A stretch of 13,219 nt of DNA from an uncultured Clostridia bacterium (GTDB lineage Bacteria; Bacillota; Clostridia; Oscillospirales; Acutalibacteraceae). The notes under the pieces are model-generated. The model made no database searches. It worked only from the letters and a program-made list of their open reading frames with translations, and had not been told where the DNA came from. The stretch spans positions 1 through 13,219 of the forward strand of contig CALDHV010000179.1 of assembly GCA_937902305.1 (NCBI GenBank). The letters are read 5' to 3'. Position numbers and translations under genes: made by a program. Shown one piece after another: positions 1 to 6,796 of this stretch (positions are counted from its first letter, which is position 1; each line of letters begins with the position of its first letter).

Positions 1-380
1 ATGACTGCTCCGAATTTATGGATCTGAAGGTCGGGCAGGTCGCGGGACACGATTCGATCTTTTTGCCGACGACCCCCGCACTGGTGGAAAGGGCGCTGGA
101 GATATGTCCCGAGTTGACAAGAGCCACCTGTTGCTCCGGCGACCGATTTGTCGGCACAGAGGAGGATAAGCTCTCCCTGCACAAGAAGTTTGAGGGGGAT
201 GTTTGCGATATGGAGGCGGCGGGCATCGTGCTGACCTGCGAGGCAAACAGGACGCCCTGTCTGATGCTCAAGGCGGTCTCCGACGGTCTGGCGGGCGGCG
301 CACGGGAGTTCTACGAGGAGCTCAAGGACGCGAGCGCCGTTTGCTTGCGGGTCGCGGACACGATCGTGGAGGCACTGTAA
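1..380 (+). CDS. MTA/SAH nucleosidase-like protein (nucleoside phosphorylase superfamily), 5' end missing
   Basis: The open frame runs from the left edge (first full codon at base 3) to a TAA at 378-380, so only the C-terminal ~126 residues are present. Visible motifs fit the methylthioadenosine/S-adenosylhomocysteine nucleosidase family: a 'GQV-G' strand near the start, SGDRFVG (the SGDxFV motif), CDMEAAG (family consensus VEMEGAA/DMEAA, whose Met-Glu contacts the ribose), and KAVSDGLAGGA (family ISDxA, carrying the catalytic Asp). These enzymes hydrolyse the glycosidic bond of MTA or SAH in the cytoplasm, releasing adenine for methionine salvage and methyl-cycle detoxification. The ATG at 18 is internal, because homology-like sequence (DCSEF) continues upstream of it. 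The gene faces the next gene across a shared terminator. Exact substrate cannot be set from the fragment; a futalosine hydrolase or another superfamily member is possible. Confidence 0.8.
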   Translation, partial: DCSEFMDLKVGQVAGHDSIFLPTTPALVERALEICPELTRATCCSGDRFVGTEEDKLSLHKKFEGDVCDMEAAGIVLTCEANRTPCLMLKAVSDGLAGGAREFYEELKDASAVCLRVADTIVEAL

Positions 381-393
381 GGCTTGCAACAGC

Positions 394-430
394 AAAAAGC
401 CGCTCTTCCGGCAAGGAGGAGCGGCTTTTT
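394..430. terminator. bidirectional rho-independent terminator
   Basis: A 12-bp perfect inverted repeat (394-405 with 419-430) encloses a 13-nt loop. It has AAAAA on the left and TTTTT on the right, so it can work for the nucleosidase gene ending at 380 and for the minus-strand gene ending at 433. Confidence 0.9.
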
Positions 431-432
431 CA

Positions 433-1458
433 TTACCAATACAGGTGGAGCGGGTAGGCGGGGAAACGGATCTCCTCCAGCTCATCCACGGTGACAAGTC
501 CCGTGGGCGCGTGCAGAACGGACGGGATGCGGTTGACGATGGTGGCGCAGGTATGCTCAACCGTTGCGGGCTTGACGACGTGAAATGTCGTGTCCGGCTC
601 GCCGGTGATCTTCCAGTCGCACATATCCCCGTCGTTTTCGCCGTACACCTTGCCGATGCATTGCGTTTCGAGGGTGATGCCCTGGAAGGTCTCGGTGGTC
701 ACGACCGCCGCCATTCCGATGCAGTTGCCCGCCGGTATCCATTCGCCGAGGGTGGAGGAATACAGCTTCTCTTCGTGAAAATACGGGACGCATCGCTGTG
801 TTTGGGAGCGGATGGTCAGCCCCAGCTTGGCGGCGAGAGCCTCGTTGGAGTTCCAGACATAGGACGGCTCGGCAACCTCCGGGTGGGCGATCTGCGCCTC
901 AAAGCCCTCCGCAGTCAGTCCGACGCCGTGCGCCTGCGCCAGCGCCAGCCCGTAGTCCTCGACATTGTAGGAGACTGCACCCTCAATACGGGTGATGTGA
1001 TGGCATCCCGCCGCTACCTGCGCGACCATATTGACCCAGAAAATATCCTCCATCCCGCTGCCGACAAAGGTACAGCCGTTTTCCTTGGCAAGCACGTCCA
1101 GCCGGTTGGCGCGTACCGGGTCGGTGGTGCGGCAATAGGTCGCCTCCTCGCAGGTGGTGATGACATTGATGCCGCGGGACAGACACTTTTCGAAATGCTC
1201 ATAGCAATCGCTGACGAGACTGAACAGTGTCACGATGGCGATGTCGGGGTCGGTTTCGTCCAGCACCGTGTCCGCATCCTCCCGGATCAGGATGCCGGTC
1301 TTGCATCCGAGCCCGGCATAGTCACCGATGTCCTGTCCGACCAGCTGGGGGTCGATGTCGATGGCACCGACGATCTCGATGCCGCATTCCCACAGATACC
1401 GCAGGATGATCTTTCCCATTTTGCCGCAGCCGTATTGGATTGCTTTGATTTTTTCCAT
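433..1458 (-). CDS. NAD(P)-dependent dehydrogenase, 2,4-diaminopentanoate dehydrogenase/dihydrodipicolinate reductase-like
   Basis: This is a complete 341-residue protein. The N-terminus holds a Rossmann fold: GxGxxG at residues 10-15 (GCGKMG), then an acidic strand end at D34/D36 (AIDIDP), which suggests a preference for NAD over NADP. The C-terminal half resembles the domain that follows the DapB-like Rossmann domain in 2,4-diaminopentanoate dehydrogenase (Ord, ornithine fermentation). The segment GSGMEDIFWVN and the following SYNVEDYG look like an Ord-related subfamily usually annotated 'dihydrodipicolinate reductase'. A real DapB is only about 250-270 residues long, so lysine synthesis is unlikely. 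AAGGAGG at 1467-1473 lies 8 nt before the ATG and fixes the start. No ornithine-degradation or lysine genes are adjacent, and the gene is monocistronic in this view. Substrate is unknown; an amino-acid-type amine oxidation is inferred. Confidence 0.7.
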   Translation of the reverse strand: MEKIKAIQYGCGKMGKIILRYLWECGIEIVGAIDIDPQLVGQDIGDYAGLGCKTGILIREDADTVLDETDPDIAIVTLFSLVSDCYEHFEKCLSRGINVITTCEEATYCRTTDPVRANRLDVLAKENGCTFVGSGMEDIFWVNMVAQVAAGCHHITRIEGAVSYNVEDYGLALAQAHGVGLTAEGFEAQIAHPEVAEPSYVWNSNEALAAKLGLTIRSQTQRCVPYFHEEKLYSSTLGEWIPAGNCIGMAAVVTTETFQGITLETQCIGKVYGENDGDMCDWKITGEPDTTFHVVKPATVEHTCATIVNRIPSVLHAPTGLVTVDELEEIRFPAYPLHLYW

Positions 1459-1502
1459 AGTAAACGCCTCCTTCTCGGATAGGATTGCCCGTTATGAGCG
1501 AA

Positions 1503-1530
1503 AATATCAGCATATAGGCAAAACTGTCAA
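1503..1530 (-). promoter_or_regulatory. sigma-A promoter for the dehydrogenase gene
   Basis: On the minus strand a perfect TTGACA (1525-1530) is followed after 16 nt by GATATT (1503-1508, 4/6 match to TATAAT). It lies about 45 nt upstream of the start codon at 1458. The -35 is strong and the -10 mediocre. Confidence 0.5.
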
Positions 1531-1562
1531 AAATCTCTCTGAAAATATGGCTTTGTCGCGTC

Positions 1563-1591
1563 TTGACAGGCTTTGTTTTTTTCATTATAAT
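1563..1591 (+). promoter_or_regulatory. consensus sigma-A promoter for the SGNH/dockerin gene
   Basis: A perfect TTGACA (1563-1568), a 17-nt spacer and a perfect TATAAT (1586-1591) lie just before the ribosome binding site and ATG of the secreted hydrolase. Transcription would start near 1598, leaving a leader of about 27 nt with no room for a riboswitch. Confidence 0.9.
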
Positions 1592-1624
1592 AGAAACGAA
1601 CTTTGAATAAGGAGTGCAGAGAGA

Positions 1625-3478
1625 ATGACTATGCGTACAAAAATCAGCGTATTTTTGGTTTTGACATTGTTGGCGACCACGATCCTCGGCGTCGCATCCT
1701 TTGGTGTCGGCGCGGCGGTGGGGGATTCCCTGTCCGGTAAGAAGGCGCTGTTCGTCGGCGACAGTATTATGGCGGGCTGGCGGGATACCGCCGGTGGCAA
1801 ATCGGATTATTCCAACGGCGGCGGCTGGGCGACCCGGTTGCAGAATAACTACGGGATGACCGTGAAGAATGCCGCCGTTGCCGGATGGGCGCTGACCACC
1901 ATCCGCGACTGGAAGGGCGGCAATATCCGCGACCAGCTTTCTCAAAACCGTTACTATGACTGCGATTATGTCATCATCGAGGGCGGCTTTAACGATATTT
2001 TCGGTGACGATAATTCCAACGGCGGACTTAAGCAGCCGGTGCCGAAGGGCACGATGACGGCAAAGGATGTGTTCTCCTCCGCTTCGTTCGACGTCACCAC
2101 CTTTGCCGGCGCGATGGAGGATACGCTGTGCCGTGCCACAACCTATTTCAGTGGCAAGAAGATCGGCTTCCTCGTCACTTTCCAGACCCCATATTCCGAA
2201 CGCAATGAGGCGACCAAGGATACGCGGGAATATTTCGCGCTTGCGATGCAGATCTGCGATAAGTGGGGCGTGCCGTATCTCAATTTCAACACCGGCACCG
2301 AGCCGGTCAGCGGCAAAAGCTACACCGATCTGTTCTATCCGAATAAGCGCGCCCGGGCGGACAATTTTGCGGATGATATTCATCCGAATGCCGCCGGCTA
2401 CGATATGTCTACACCGTTTATTGCGGCGTGGATGGAGACGCTCAAGCCGGTCACGGCTCCGGCGGGCGCGGATAACGGCGAGGGCAACCAGCCGACCGGC
2501 AAGCCGAATGTCCGGCTCATCTCGCAAAACTACAACAGCTTCACGCCGGGCAACTACAGCCAAAACTACGGTGCAAACAATTCCGCCGGCGTTGGCGGCA
2601 ACGGCTCCGGACGTAATATTATCAGCGGTCATTCTCACAGTGCGTCCGGCGACGATACGACCGGCAAGGCGGTCGCGATGATCGTCAACCAGTCCTCCAA
2701 TCACAATACTGTCGCCCAAACCTGCGTGGTAGGGGACAATAAGCAGTATCTCAAGGTGCAGAAGGGCAAGCTGTATGAGGTGAGCTTTTGGGCGTACTGG
2801 AACCCGGACGAAACGGCGTTCAAGTCGGTGTACGAGAGCTCTTACGCAAACAGCGCCAATTTCTCCTCGACCTCTGCGCTGAATATGACCTTCCATTTCC
2901 ACACCTCCAATTCGGCGTTTGCCAACCAGCCGAGTATGCAATGCGAGTGTTCGCTCGACCCGATCTCCATGCAGAAAAAAACCTGGCAGAAGATCACCGC
3001 GACCTTTATGGTGCAGAGCACGCAGGCGCAATCGTTGTATCTCAATATCGGCGCATCGTTCGCCAACGCTTCTCAAACCTACTATACCTACCTGTATATC
3101 GACGATGTGGAGGTCTATGTTTTCGATCAAAATGCGGTCGTCCGCGGCGATCTTAATGCCGATGGTGAGATCAATTCGGATGACCTGACCGAGCTGGCAA
3201 GAGTAATCGCCAAGATCACCCAGCCGGATCAGCTTATCAACCGCGTCGGCGATGTGAACGGCGACGGCAAGGTCGATTCGGATGACCTGACCAAGATGGC
3301 GAAATATATCGCGAGGATCATCAACACGCTGGATGACGAGCCGACCGCGACAACCACGACATCGAGCACGACGACAACGACGACCGGTTCGACCACGCCG
3401 ACATCAACCTCCCAGCAGACGACAACGACGACCGATCCGTTTGACGATCACGATAACTGGATCGAAGTGGAGATCTGA
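1625..3478 (+). CDS. secreted SGNH/GDSL hydrolase with CBM-like module, type I dockerin and Thr-rich tail
   Basis: This is a 617-residue exported protein. Residues 1-30 form a signal peptide (Arg/Lys start, hydrophobic core, small residues GVGAA). Residues ~38-275 form an SGNH hydrolase: GDS at 45-47 (Ser47 nucleophile), block II Gly87, GGFND with Asn123, and DDIHPN with the D250/H253 pair. Residues ~290-500 look like a beta-sandwich of the CBM4/9 type, ending in YLYIDDVEVY. Residues ~508-568 are a dockerin with two calcium-loop repeats (GDLNADGEINSDD and GDVNGDGKVDSDD). A Thr/Ser tract at ~573-603 precedes a short acidic end (residues ~604-617). The family is known to deacylate polysaccharides, and the dockerin implies docking to a cohesin scaffold outside the cell; both roles are inferred here. 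AAGGAG at 1609-1614 is 10 nt before ATG 1625, which I prefer over ATG 1631. There is no LPXTG motif and no neighbouring cellulosome gene. Confidence 0.88.
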   Translation: MTMRTKISVFLVLTLLATTILGVASFGVGAAVGDSLSGKKALFVGDSIMAGWRDTAGGKSDYSNGGGWATRLQNNYGMTVKNAAVAGWALTTIRDWKGGNIRDQLSQNRYYDCDYVIIEGGFNDIFGDDNSNGGLKQPVPKGTMTAKDVFSSASFDVTTFAGAMEDTLCRATTYFSGKKIGFLVTFQTPYSERNEATKDTREYFALAMQICDKWGVPYLNFNTGTEPVSGKSYTDLFYPNKRARADNFADDIHPNAAGYDMSTPFIAAWMETLKPVTAPAGADNGEGNQPTGKPNVRLISQNYNSFTPGNYSQNYGANNSAGVGGNGSGRNIISGHSHSASGDDTTGKAVAMIVNQSSNHNTVAQTCVVGDNKQYLKVQKGKLYEVSFWAYWNPDETAFKSVYESSYANSANFSSTSALNMTFHFHTSNSAFANQPSMQCECSLDPISMQKKTWQKITATFMVQSTQAQSLYLNIGASFANASQTYYTYLYIDDVEVYVFDQNAVVRGDLNADGEINSDDLTELARVIAKITQPDQLINRVGDVNGDGKVDSDDLTKMAKYIARIINTLDDEPTATTTTSSTTTTTTGSTTPTSTSQQTTTTTDPFDDHDNWIEVEI

Positions 3479-3493
3479 CAGACAGAAAAAAGC

Positions 3494-3530
3494 AAAAGGG
3501 TTCCCGCCTTTTAGAGGAGGGAACCCTTTT
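3494..3530. terminator. bidirectional rho-independent terminator
   Basis: A 12-bp perfect stem (3494-3505 with 3519-3530) with a 13-nt loop carries AAAA and TTTT at its ends. It sits between the convergent ends of the dockerin gene (3478) and the DUF378 gene (3541), so it can serve both. Confidence 0.9.
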
Positions 3531-3540
3531 GTGCTGATGC

Positions 3541-3741
3541 TCAATCCGCTTTTGCGCGGGGATTGAACAACAGCGAGATGCACCACAGACCGGCGAGTGC
3601 GACGACGGTATACACGATCCGCGCAAGCAGGGTGCTTGCTCCGCCGAAGATCCAGGCAACAAGGTCGAACTGGAACAGTCCGATCAGTCCCCAGTTACAC
3701 GCGCCGATTATGGTGATCACCAAGGCGATTTTGTTCAGCAT
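3541..3741 (-). CDS. DUF378 family small membrane protein
   Basis: This 66-residue protein matches the DUF378 (YuzA-like) pattern: an N-terminal MLNKIALVITIIGACNWGL in which the GxxNWGLIG motif is typical of the family, then FQFDLVAWIFGG, and a second hydrophobic helix (residues ~40-60) ending in a short polar tail. Two transmembrane segments are predicted by eye, with the C-terminus likely cytoplasmic (RAKAD). AAAAGGAG at 3751-3758 precedes the ATG with suitable spacing; the nearby ATG two codons upstream is out of frame. The family has no established function. The gene is divergent from the UPF0237/UPF0210 pair, with a 148-bp space between them. Confidence 0.85.
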   Translation of the reverse strand: MLNKIALVITIIGACNWGLIGLFQFDLVAWIFGGASTLLARIVYTVVALAGLWCISLLFNPRAKAD

Positions 3742-3852
3742 ATCCCATTTCTCCTTTTACCGATTTGCTCTGTGGACAGTTTCAGTATGTACCGACGCGC
3801 AAAAAATATGCATTTCGGGAAAATTAATCTTTTCTTTTTGGCGCAACTGTGC

Positions 3853-3858
3853 TACAAT
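3853..3858 (+). promoter_or_regulatory. probable -10 element for the UPF0237-UPF0210 pair
   Basis: TACAAT (5/6 match to TATAAT) lies 31 nt upstream of the start at 3890. A T-rich stretch (3831-3839) is the only candidate -35 and is a poor match, so this call rests mainly on the -10 and its position. Confidence 0.45.
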
Positions 3859-3889
3859 AACAAATAATCAACAAAAAAGGAGTTTTACT

Positions 3890-4159
3890 ATGCGTGCAGT
3901 TATCACGGTCGTCGGCAAGGATGCCGTCGGCATTCTGGCTAAGGTTTCGGGTCGGTGCAGTGAACATCATATCAATGTCCTGGAGGTCACGCAGTCGATT
4001 TTGCAGGATATGTTTGCCATGATCATGCTGGTGGATATTTCCGCGAGCGACGTGCCGTTTACGGCATTGGTGGATGAGATGTCGGCTCTCGGTGAGCAGA
4101 ATCATCTTGCCATCCACTGTATGCACGAGAATATTTTCAATGCTATGCACACGATTTGA
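3890..4159 (+). CDS. ACT domain-containing protein, UPF0237 family
   Basis: This is an 89-residue protein made of a single ACT domain. It opens with MRAVITVVGKDAVGILAKVS, the typical first strand and helix of ACT domains, in which a conserved Gly follows the first strand; INVLEVTQSI and FAMIMLVDIS are the next strands. Length and sequence fit UPF0237, whose genes sit next to UPF0210 genes in many Firmicutes and some archaea. ACT domains usually bind an amino acid or other small ligand and dimerise; the ligand here is unknown. An open frame extends upstream to 3563, but the ribosome binding site AAAAAGGAG (3874-3882), 7 nt before ATG 3890, and the ACT homology both fix the start at 3890. The stop is 13 nt before the UPF0210 start, so the two are cotranscribed. 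Confidence 0.9.
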   Translation: MRAVITVVGKDAVGILAKVSGRCSEHHINVLEVTQSILQDMFAMIMLVDISASDVPFTALVDEMSALGEQNHLAIHCMHENIFNAMHTI

Positions 4160-4172
4160 GGGCTGACAAGGT

Positions 4173-5534
4173 ATGATAAACACAAAGGATATTCTGGAAA
4201 CCATTACGATGATCCAGGAGGAAAACCTGGATGTGCGCACCATTACGATGGGCATTTCTTTGCTGGAATGTTGTTCCGAGGACAACGCGGTGCTGTGCGA
4301 GCGGGTGTACGACAAGATTTGCCGCAGTGCGGAAAATCTGGTCAAAACCGGCGAGGACATCGAAAAGGAGCTTGGCATCCCGATCGTCAATAAGCGCATT
4401 TCCATCACGCCGGCGGCGATGCTGCTGGCGGGTTGCCGCCGCCGCGATCCCGTCGCGCTGGCGAACGCGCTCGAACGCGCGGCGACCGCCTGCGGGGTCA
4501 ATTTCCTCGGCGGGTTTTCCGCGCTGGTGCAAAAGGGCTTTTCCGCCGGCGACCGCGAGCTGATCGACGCGATCCCCGAGGCACTGGCGACGACCGAGCA
4601 TATCTGCGCGTCGGTCAATATCGGCTCAACCAAGGCGGGCATCAATATGGATGCCGTAGCGCGGATGGGACAGGTCATCCGGGAGGCATCCGAGCGCACC
4701 GCCGACCGCGGCTGTATCGGCCCTGCCAAGCTGGTGGTGCTGTGCAATGCGCCGGAGGACAACCCCTTTATGGCGGGCGCTTTCCACGGCGTCGGCGAGC
4801 CGGATCGAGTCATCAATGTCGGCGTTTCCGGGCCCGGTGTGGTGCGTGCGGCGGTCGCCAAGGCGGGCGCGGACAAAAATCTGTCCGAGATCGCCGATAT
4901 TATTAAGCGCACCGCGTTCAAGATCACCCGGATGGGTCAGCTGGTAGCGCAGGAGGCATCCCGGCGGCTGGATGTGCCGTTCGGCATCGTCGATCTGTCG
5001 CTGGCACCGACTCCGGCGGTCGGAGATTCGGTGGCGCATATTCTTGAGGAGATCGGCCTCTCCTGCTGTGGAGCGCACGGCACGACAGCGGCGCTGGCGA
5101 TGCTCAATGACGCGGTCAAAAAGGGCGGCGTGATGGCATCCTCCCATGTCGGCGGGCTGTCCGGCGCGTTTATCCCGGTTACGGAGGATGCGGGGATGAT
5201 CGACGCGGCGCGGGGCGGTTGCCTGCGGATCGAAAAGCTGGAGGCGATGACCTCCGTTTGCTCGGTGGGGCTGGATATGATCAATATTCCCGGCGATACG
5301 CCCGCCGAGGTGATCTCCGCGATCATCGCGGACGAGGCGGCGATCGGTATGGTCAATTCCAAGACCACCGCTGTGCGTGTCATTCCTGCGATCGGCAAAA
5401 CGGTGGGCGATGAGCTGGATTTCGGCGGCTTGCTGGGCGGCGGCCCGGTGATGCCGCTCAATACCGCTTCTCCGGCGCTCTTTATCCGGCGCGGCGGACG
5501 CATACCCGCCCCGCTCCAGAGCCTCAAAAACTGA
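4173..5534 (+). CDS. UPF0210 / DUF711 family protein (PFL-like fold)
   Basis: This 453-residue cytoplasmic protein has the usual length of UPF0210. Recognisable family stretches are DVRTITMGISLLEC (~20-33), NVGVSGPGVV (~215-224), FGIVDLSLAPTPAVGDSVA (~270-288), AHGTTAALAMLNDAVKKGG (~301-319) and the C-terminal DFGGLLGGGPVMPLN (~416-430). Structural-genomics work placed this family in the pyruvate-formate-lyase-like barrel superfamily, but I see no glycyl-radical RVxGY-type motif near the C-terminus, so radical chemistry is not supported. A Cys pair (C298-C299) just before the AHGTT motif is notable. The biochemical role is unknown; the upstream ACT gene suggests control by a small ligand. Start ATG 4173 follows a weak Shine-Dalgarno (GAGG about 10 nt upstream), consistent with translation coupled to the ACT gene. 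Confidence 0.9.
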   Translation: MINTKDILETITMIQEENLDVRTITMGISLLECCSEDNAVLCERVYDKICRSAENLVKTGEDIEKELGIPIVNKRISITPAAMLLAGCRRRDPVALANALERAATACGVNFLGGFSALVQKGFSAGDRELIDAIPEALATTEHICASVNIGSTKAGINMDAVARMGQVIREASERTADRGCIGPAKLVVLCNAPEDNPFMAGAFHGVGEPDRVINVGVSGPGVVRAAVAKAGADKNLSEIADIIKRTAFKITRMGQLVAQEASRRLDVPFGIVDLSLAPTPAVGDSVAHILEEIGLSCCGAHGTTAALAMLNDAVKKGGVMASSHVGGLSGAFIPVTEDAGMIDAARGGCLRIEKLEAMTSVCSVGLDMINIPGDTPAEVISAIIADEAAIGMVNSKTTAVRVIPAIGKTVGDELDFGGLLGGGPVMPLNTASPALFIRRGGRIPAPLQSLKN

Positions 5535-5543
5535 AAACAACGC

Positions 5544-5583
5544 AAAAACAGGTTGACTTGCTTAAAGGTCAACCTGTTTTTTT
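5544..5583 (+). terminator. rho-independent terminator of the UPF0237-UPF0210 operon
   Basis: A 14-bp perfect stem (5544-5557 with 5568-5581) with a 10-nt loop and a run of seven Ts starts 9 nt after the stop codon at 5534. Confidence 0.92.
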
Positions 5584-5616
5584 CTACAATGAGAGAATTG
5601 TGCCCCTTTATGGTAG

Positions 5617-5622
5617 TATAAT
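5617..5622 (+). promoter_or_regulatory. probable -10 element for the SDR gene
   Basis: A perfect TATAAT lies 53 nt before the ATG at 5676, in the AT-rich gap after the preceding terminator. No good TTGACA-like hexamer is seen at 16-18 nt upstream (TTGTGC at 5598-5603 is too close), so an activator or a weak -35 is possible. Confidence 0.5.
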
Positions 5623-5653
5623 GGCTTGTTTTTTCTTGGCTGATCCGCAATAA

Positions 5654-5675
5654 TAGCACCGAGGGAGGGTGCTTT
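5654..5675 (+). promoter_or_regulatory. hairpin presenting the Shine-Dalgarno of the SDR gene
   Basis: AGCACC (5655-5660) pairs with GGTGCT (5668-5673), leaving a 7-nt loop GAGGGAG that contains most of the GGGAGG ribosome binding site, directly before ATG 5676. The stem is only 6 bp, so its effect on translation is uncertain. Confidence 0.35.
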
Positions 5676-6683
5676 ATGAGCAAAATACTTTTGAACGGCG
5701 GCAACGGTGCGCTCGGCGTTTATCTGACCGAGGAGCTTGCCCGTGAAGGTCACGACATTGATATTATCTGTTTTGAAAAGGTCGTATCAAAATACGACAA
5801 TGTGCATTACATCTGCCACGAGGGAAAGGACTACGCCTTCCTTTCACAGCTCTTGAAAAACGGCTACGACGCGGTGGTGGATTTTATGATCTACCCCACT
5901 CCCGAAGAATACCGCCCGTTTGCCGATCTTTATTTGACCAACACGAAGCATTACCTGTTTCTTTCGACCTACCGTGTCTATGGCGGCGGTTGCCCCATTA
6001 CCGAAGAAACGCCGCGACTTTGGGATATGCTCCGGCAACATCAGTTGCCCGAGGATTTCGTAGAGAATGGGGAATACAGCATCTACAAAGCTAAGGAGGA
6101 GGACTATCTGTGTTCCTCCGGCAACGGCAATTATACGATCATTCGTCCCGCCATCACCTTTTCCAAGCGCCGTTTCCAGTTGACCATCTTGGAGGCGGGG
6201 ATACTGGTTCACCGTATGCGTGCGGGCAAGACGGTCATTCTGCCCGAGGAGGCGATGGATCATCAGGGCACGCTGAGCTGGGCGGGCGATTTCGGCAAAT
6301 GCGTCGCCGGGCTGATCCTTAATGAAAAGGCATTCGGCGAAAGCTATACCGTCGGTACCGCGGAGCATCACACCTGGCGCGAGATCGCCGAAATATACAA
6401 GAAGCTCGAAGGGCTTGACTATATCACCGTCGATACCGACACCTTCATTCGCGAACTGTACAATGGCAGCCCCTATGCACGACAGCAGTTGATTTACGAC
6501 CGCTGTTATGACCGCGTGATCGACAACAGCAAGATCGCCGCGATCACGGAACACCGTGCCGCCGACTTTATGCCACTTGAGGAAGGACTGCGCCGGGAGC
6601 TTGCCGCCTATGACAACAGCATTTATGATGAGGATCAGGACAAAAAGATGGATCTTCTGCTGGAAAAACTGCAAGTAAATTAA
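5676..6683 (+). CDS. NAD-dependent epimerase/dehydratase family protein (extended SDR)
   Basis: This 335-residue protein has an extended short-chain dehydrogenase architecture. The N-terminal Rossmann motif is GGNGALG at 8-14 (GxxGxxG). Residues 66-72 (AVVDFMI) follow the fourth strand. FLSTYRVYG carries Ser97, and YSIYK gives the Y134-x3-K138 catalytic pair. RPAITF (~157-162) is the usual substrate-domain entry, and DFGKCVAGLI (~205) matches the conserved 'D-a-a-a' helix of nucleotide-sugar SDRs. It probably acts on a sugar nucleotide or related substrate in the cytoplasm, but the substrate cannot be read from sequence. Lys-rich C-terminus KKMDLLLEKLQVN lies beyond the usual SDR end. It is monocistronic: its own -10 lies upstream and a terminator directly downstream. 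No sugar-biosynthesis genes are adjacent. Confidence 0.82.
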   Translation: MSKILLNGGNGALGVYLTEELAREGHDIDIICFEKVVSKYDNVHYICHEGKDYAFLSQLLKNGYDAVVDFMIYPTPEEYRPFADLYLTNTKHYLFLSTYRVYGGGCPITEETPRLWDMLRQHQLPEDFVENGEYSIYKAKEEDYLCSSGNGNYTIIRPAITFSKRRFQLTILEAGILVHRMRAGKTVILPEEAMDHQGTLSWAGDFGKCVAGLILNEKAFGESYTVGTAEHHTWREIAEIYKKLEGLDYITVDTDTFIRELYNGSPYARQQLIYDRCYDRVIDNSKIAAITEHRAADFMPLEEGLRRELAAYDNSIYDEDQDKKMDLLLEKLQVN

Positions 6684-6693
6684 ACTGAAACCG

Positions 6694-6731
6694 GGGGGTT
6701 GTTAAATTGGTTTTAACAATCCCTGTTTTTT
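6694..6731 (+). terminator. rho-independent terminator of the SDR gene
   Basis: TTGTTAAA (6699-6706) pairs with TTTAACAA (6712-6719), extended by G-rich/C-rich bases (6694-6698 with 6720-6724, including G-U pairs), and is followed by six Ts (6726-6731). The next promoter's -35 begins just 2 nt later. Confidence 0.85.
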
Positions 6732-6732
6732 A

Positions 6733-6760
6733 TTGTATTTTCCGCATTCTATGGTATACT
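6733..6760 (+). promoter_or_regulatory. extended -10 sigma-A promoter for pyruvate kinase
   Basis: TTGTAT (6733-6738), a 16-nt spacer and TATACT (6755-6760), preceded by TG at 6752-6753 (the TGn extended -10 form). Transcription would start near 6767, about 30 nt before the ATG. Confidence 0.75.
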
Positions 6761-6796
6761 ATAGTTGTGGTATTTTTGGCAAAGGATGGATGAAGA

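Noticed and set aside
1322..3130. 602-codon open frame on the minus strand opposite the SGNH gene
   Set aside because: It is antisense to a well-supported gene with a signal peptide, SGNH motifs and a dockerin. The translation is Arg/Ile/Val-rich with no domain, and arises from GC-rich codon use on the other strand.
3563..3889. N-terminal extension of the ACT-domain gene
   Set aside because: The extension overlaps the opposite-strand DUF378 gene and the intergenic promoter. The ribosome binding site and the ACT domain both begin at 3890.
3824..4927. 367-codon minus-strand frame over the UPF0237/UPF0210 start
   Set aside because: Its Ser/Thr/Arg-rich translation has no domain and runs across a promoter and two supported genes.
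4173..5534. Glycyl-radical enzyme call for the UPF0210 protein
   Set aside because: The fold class is PFL-like, but no RVxGY-type glycyl motif is present near the C-terminus and no activating radical-SAM gene is adjacent.
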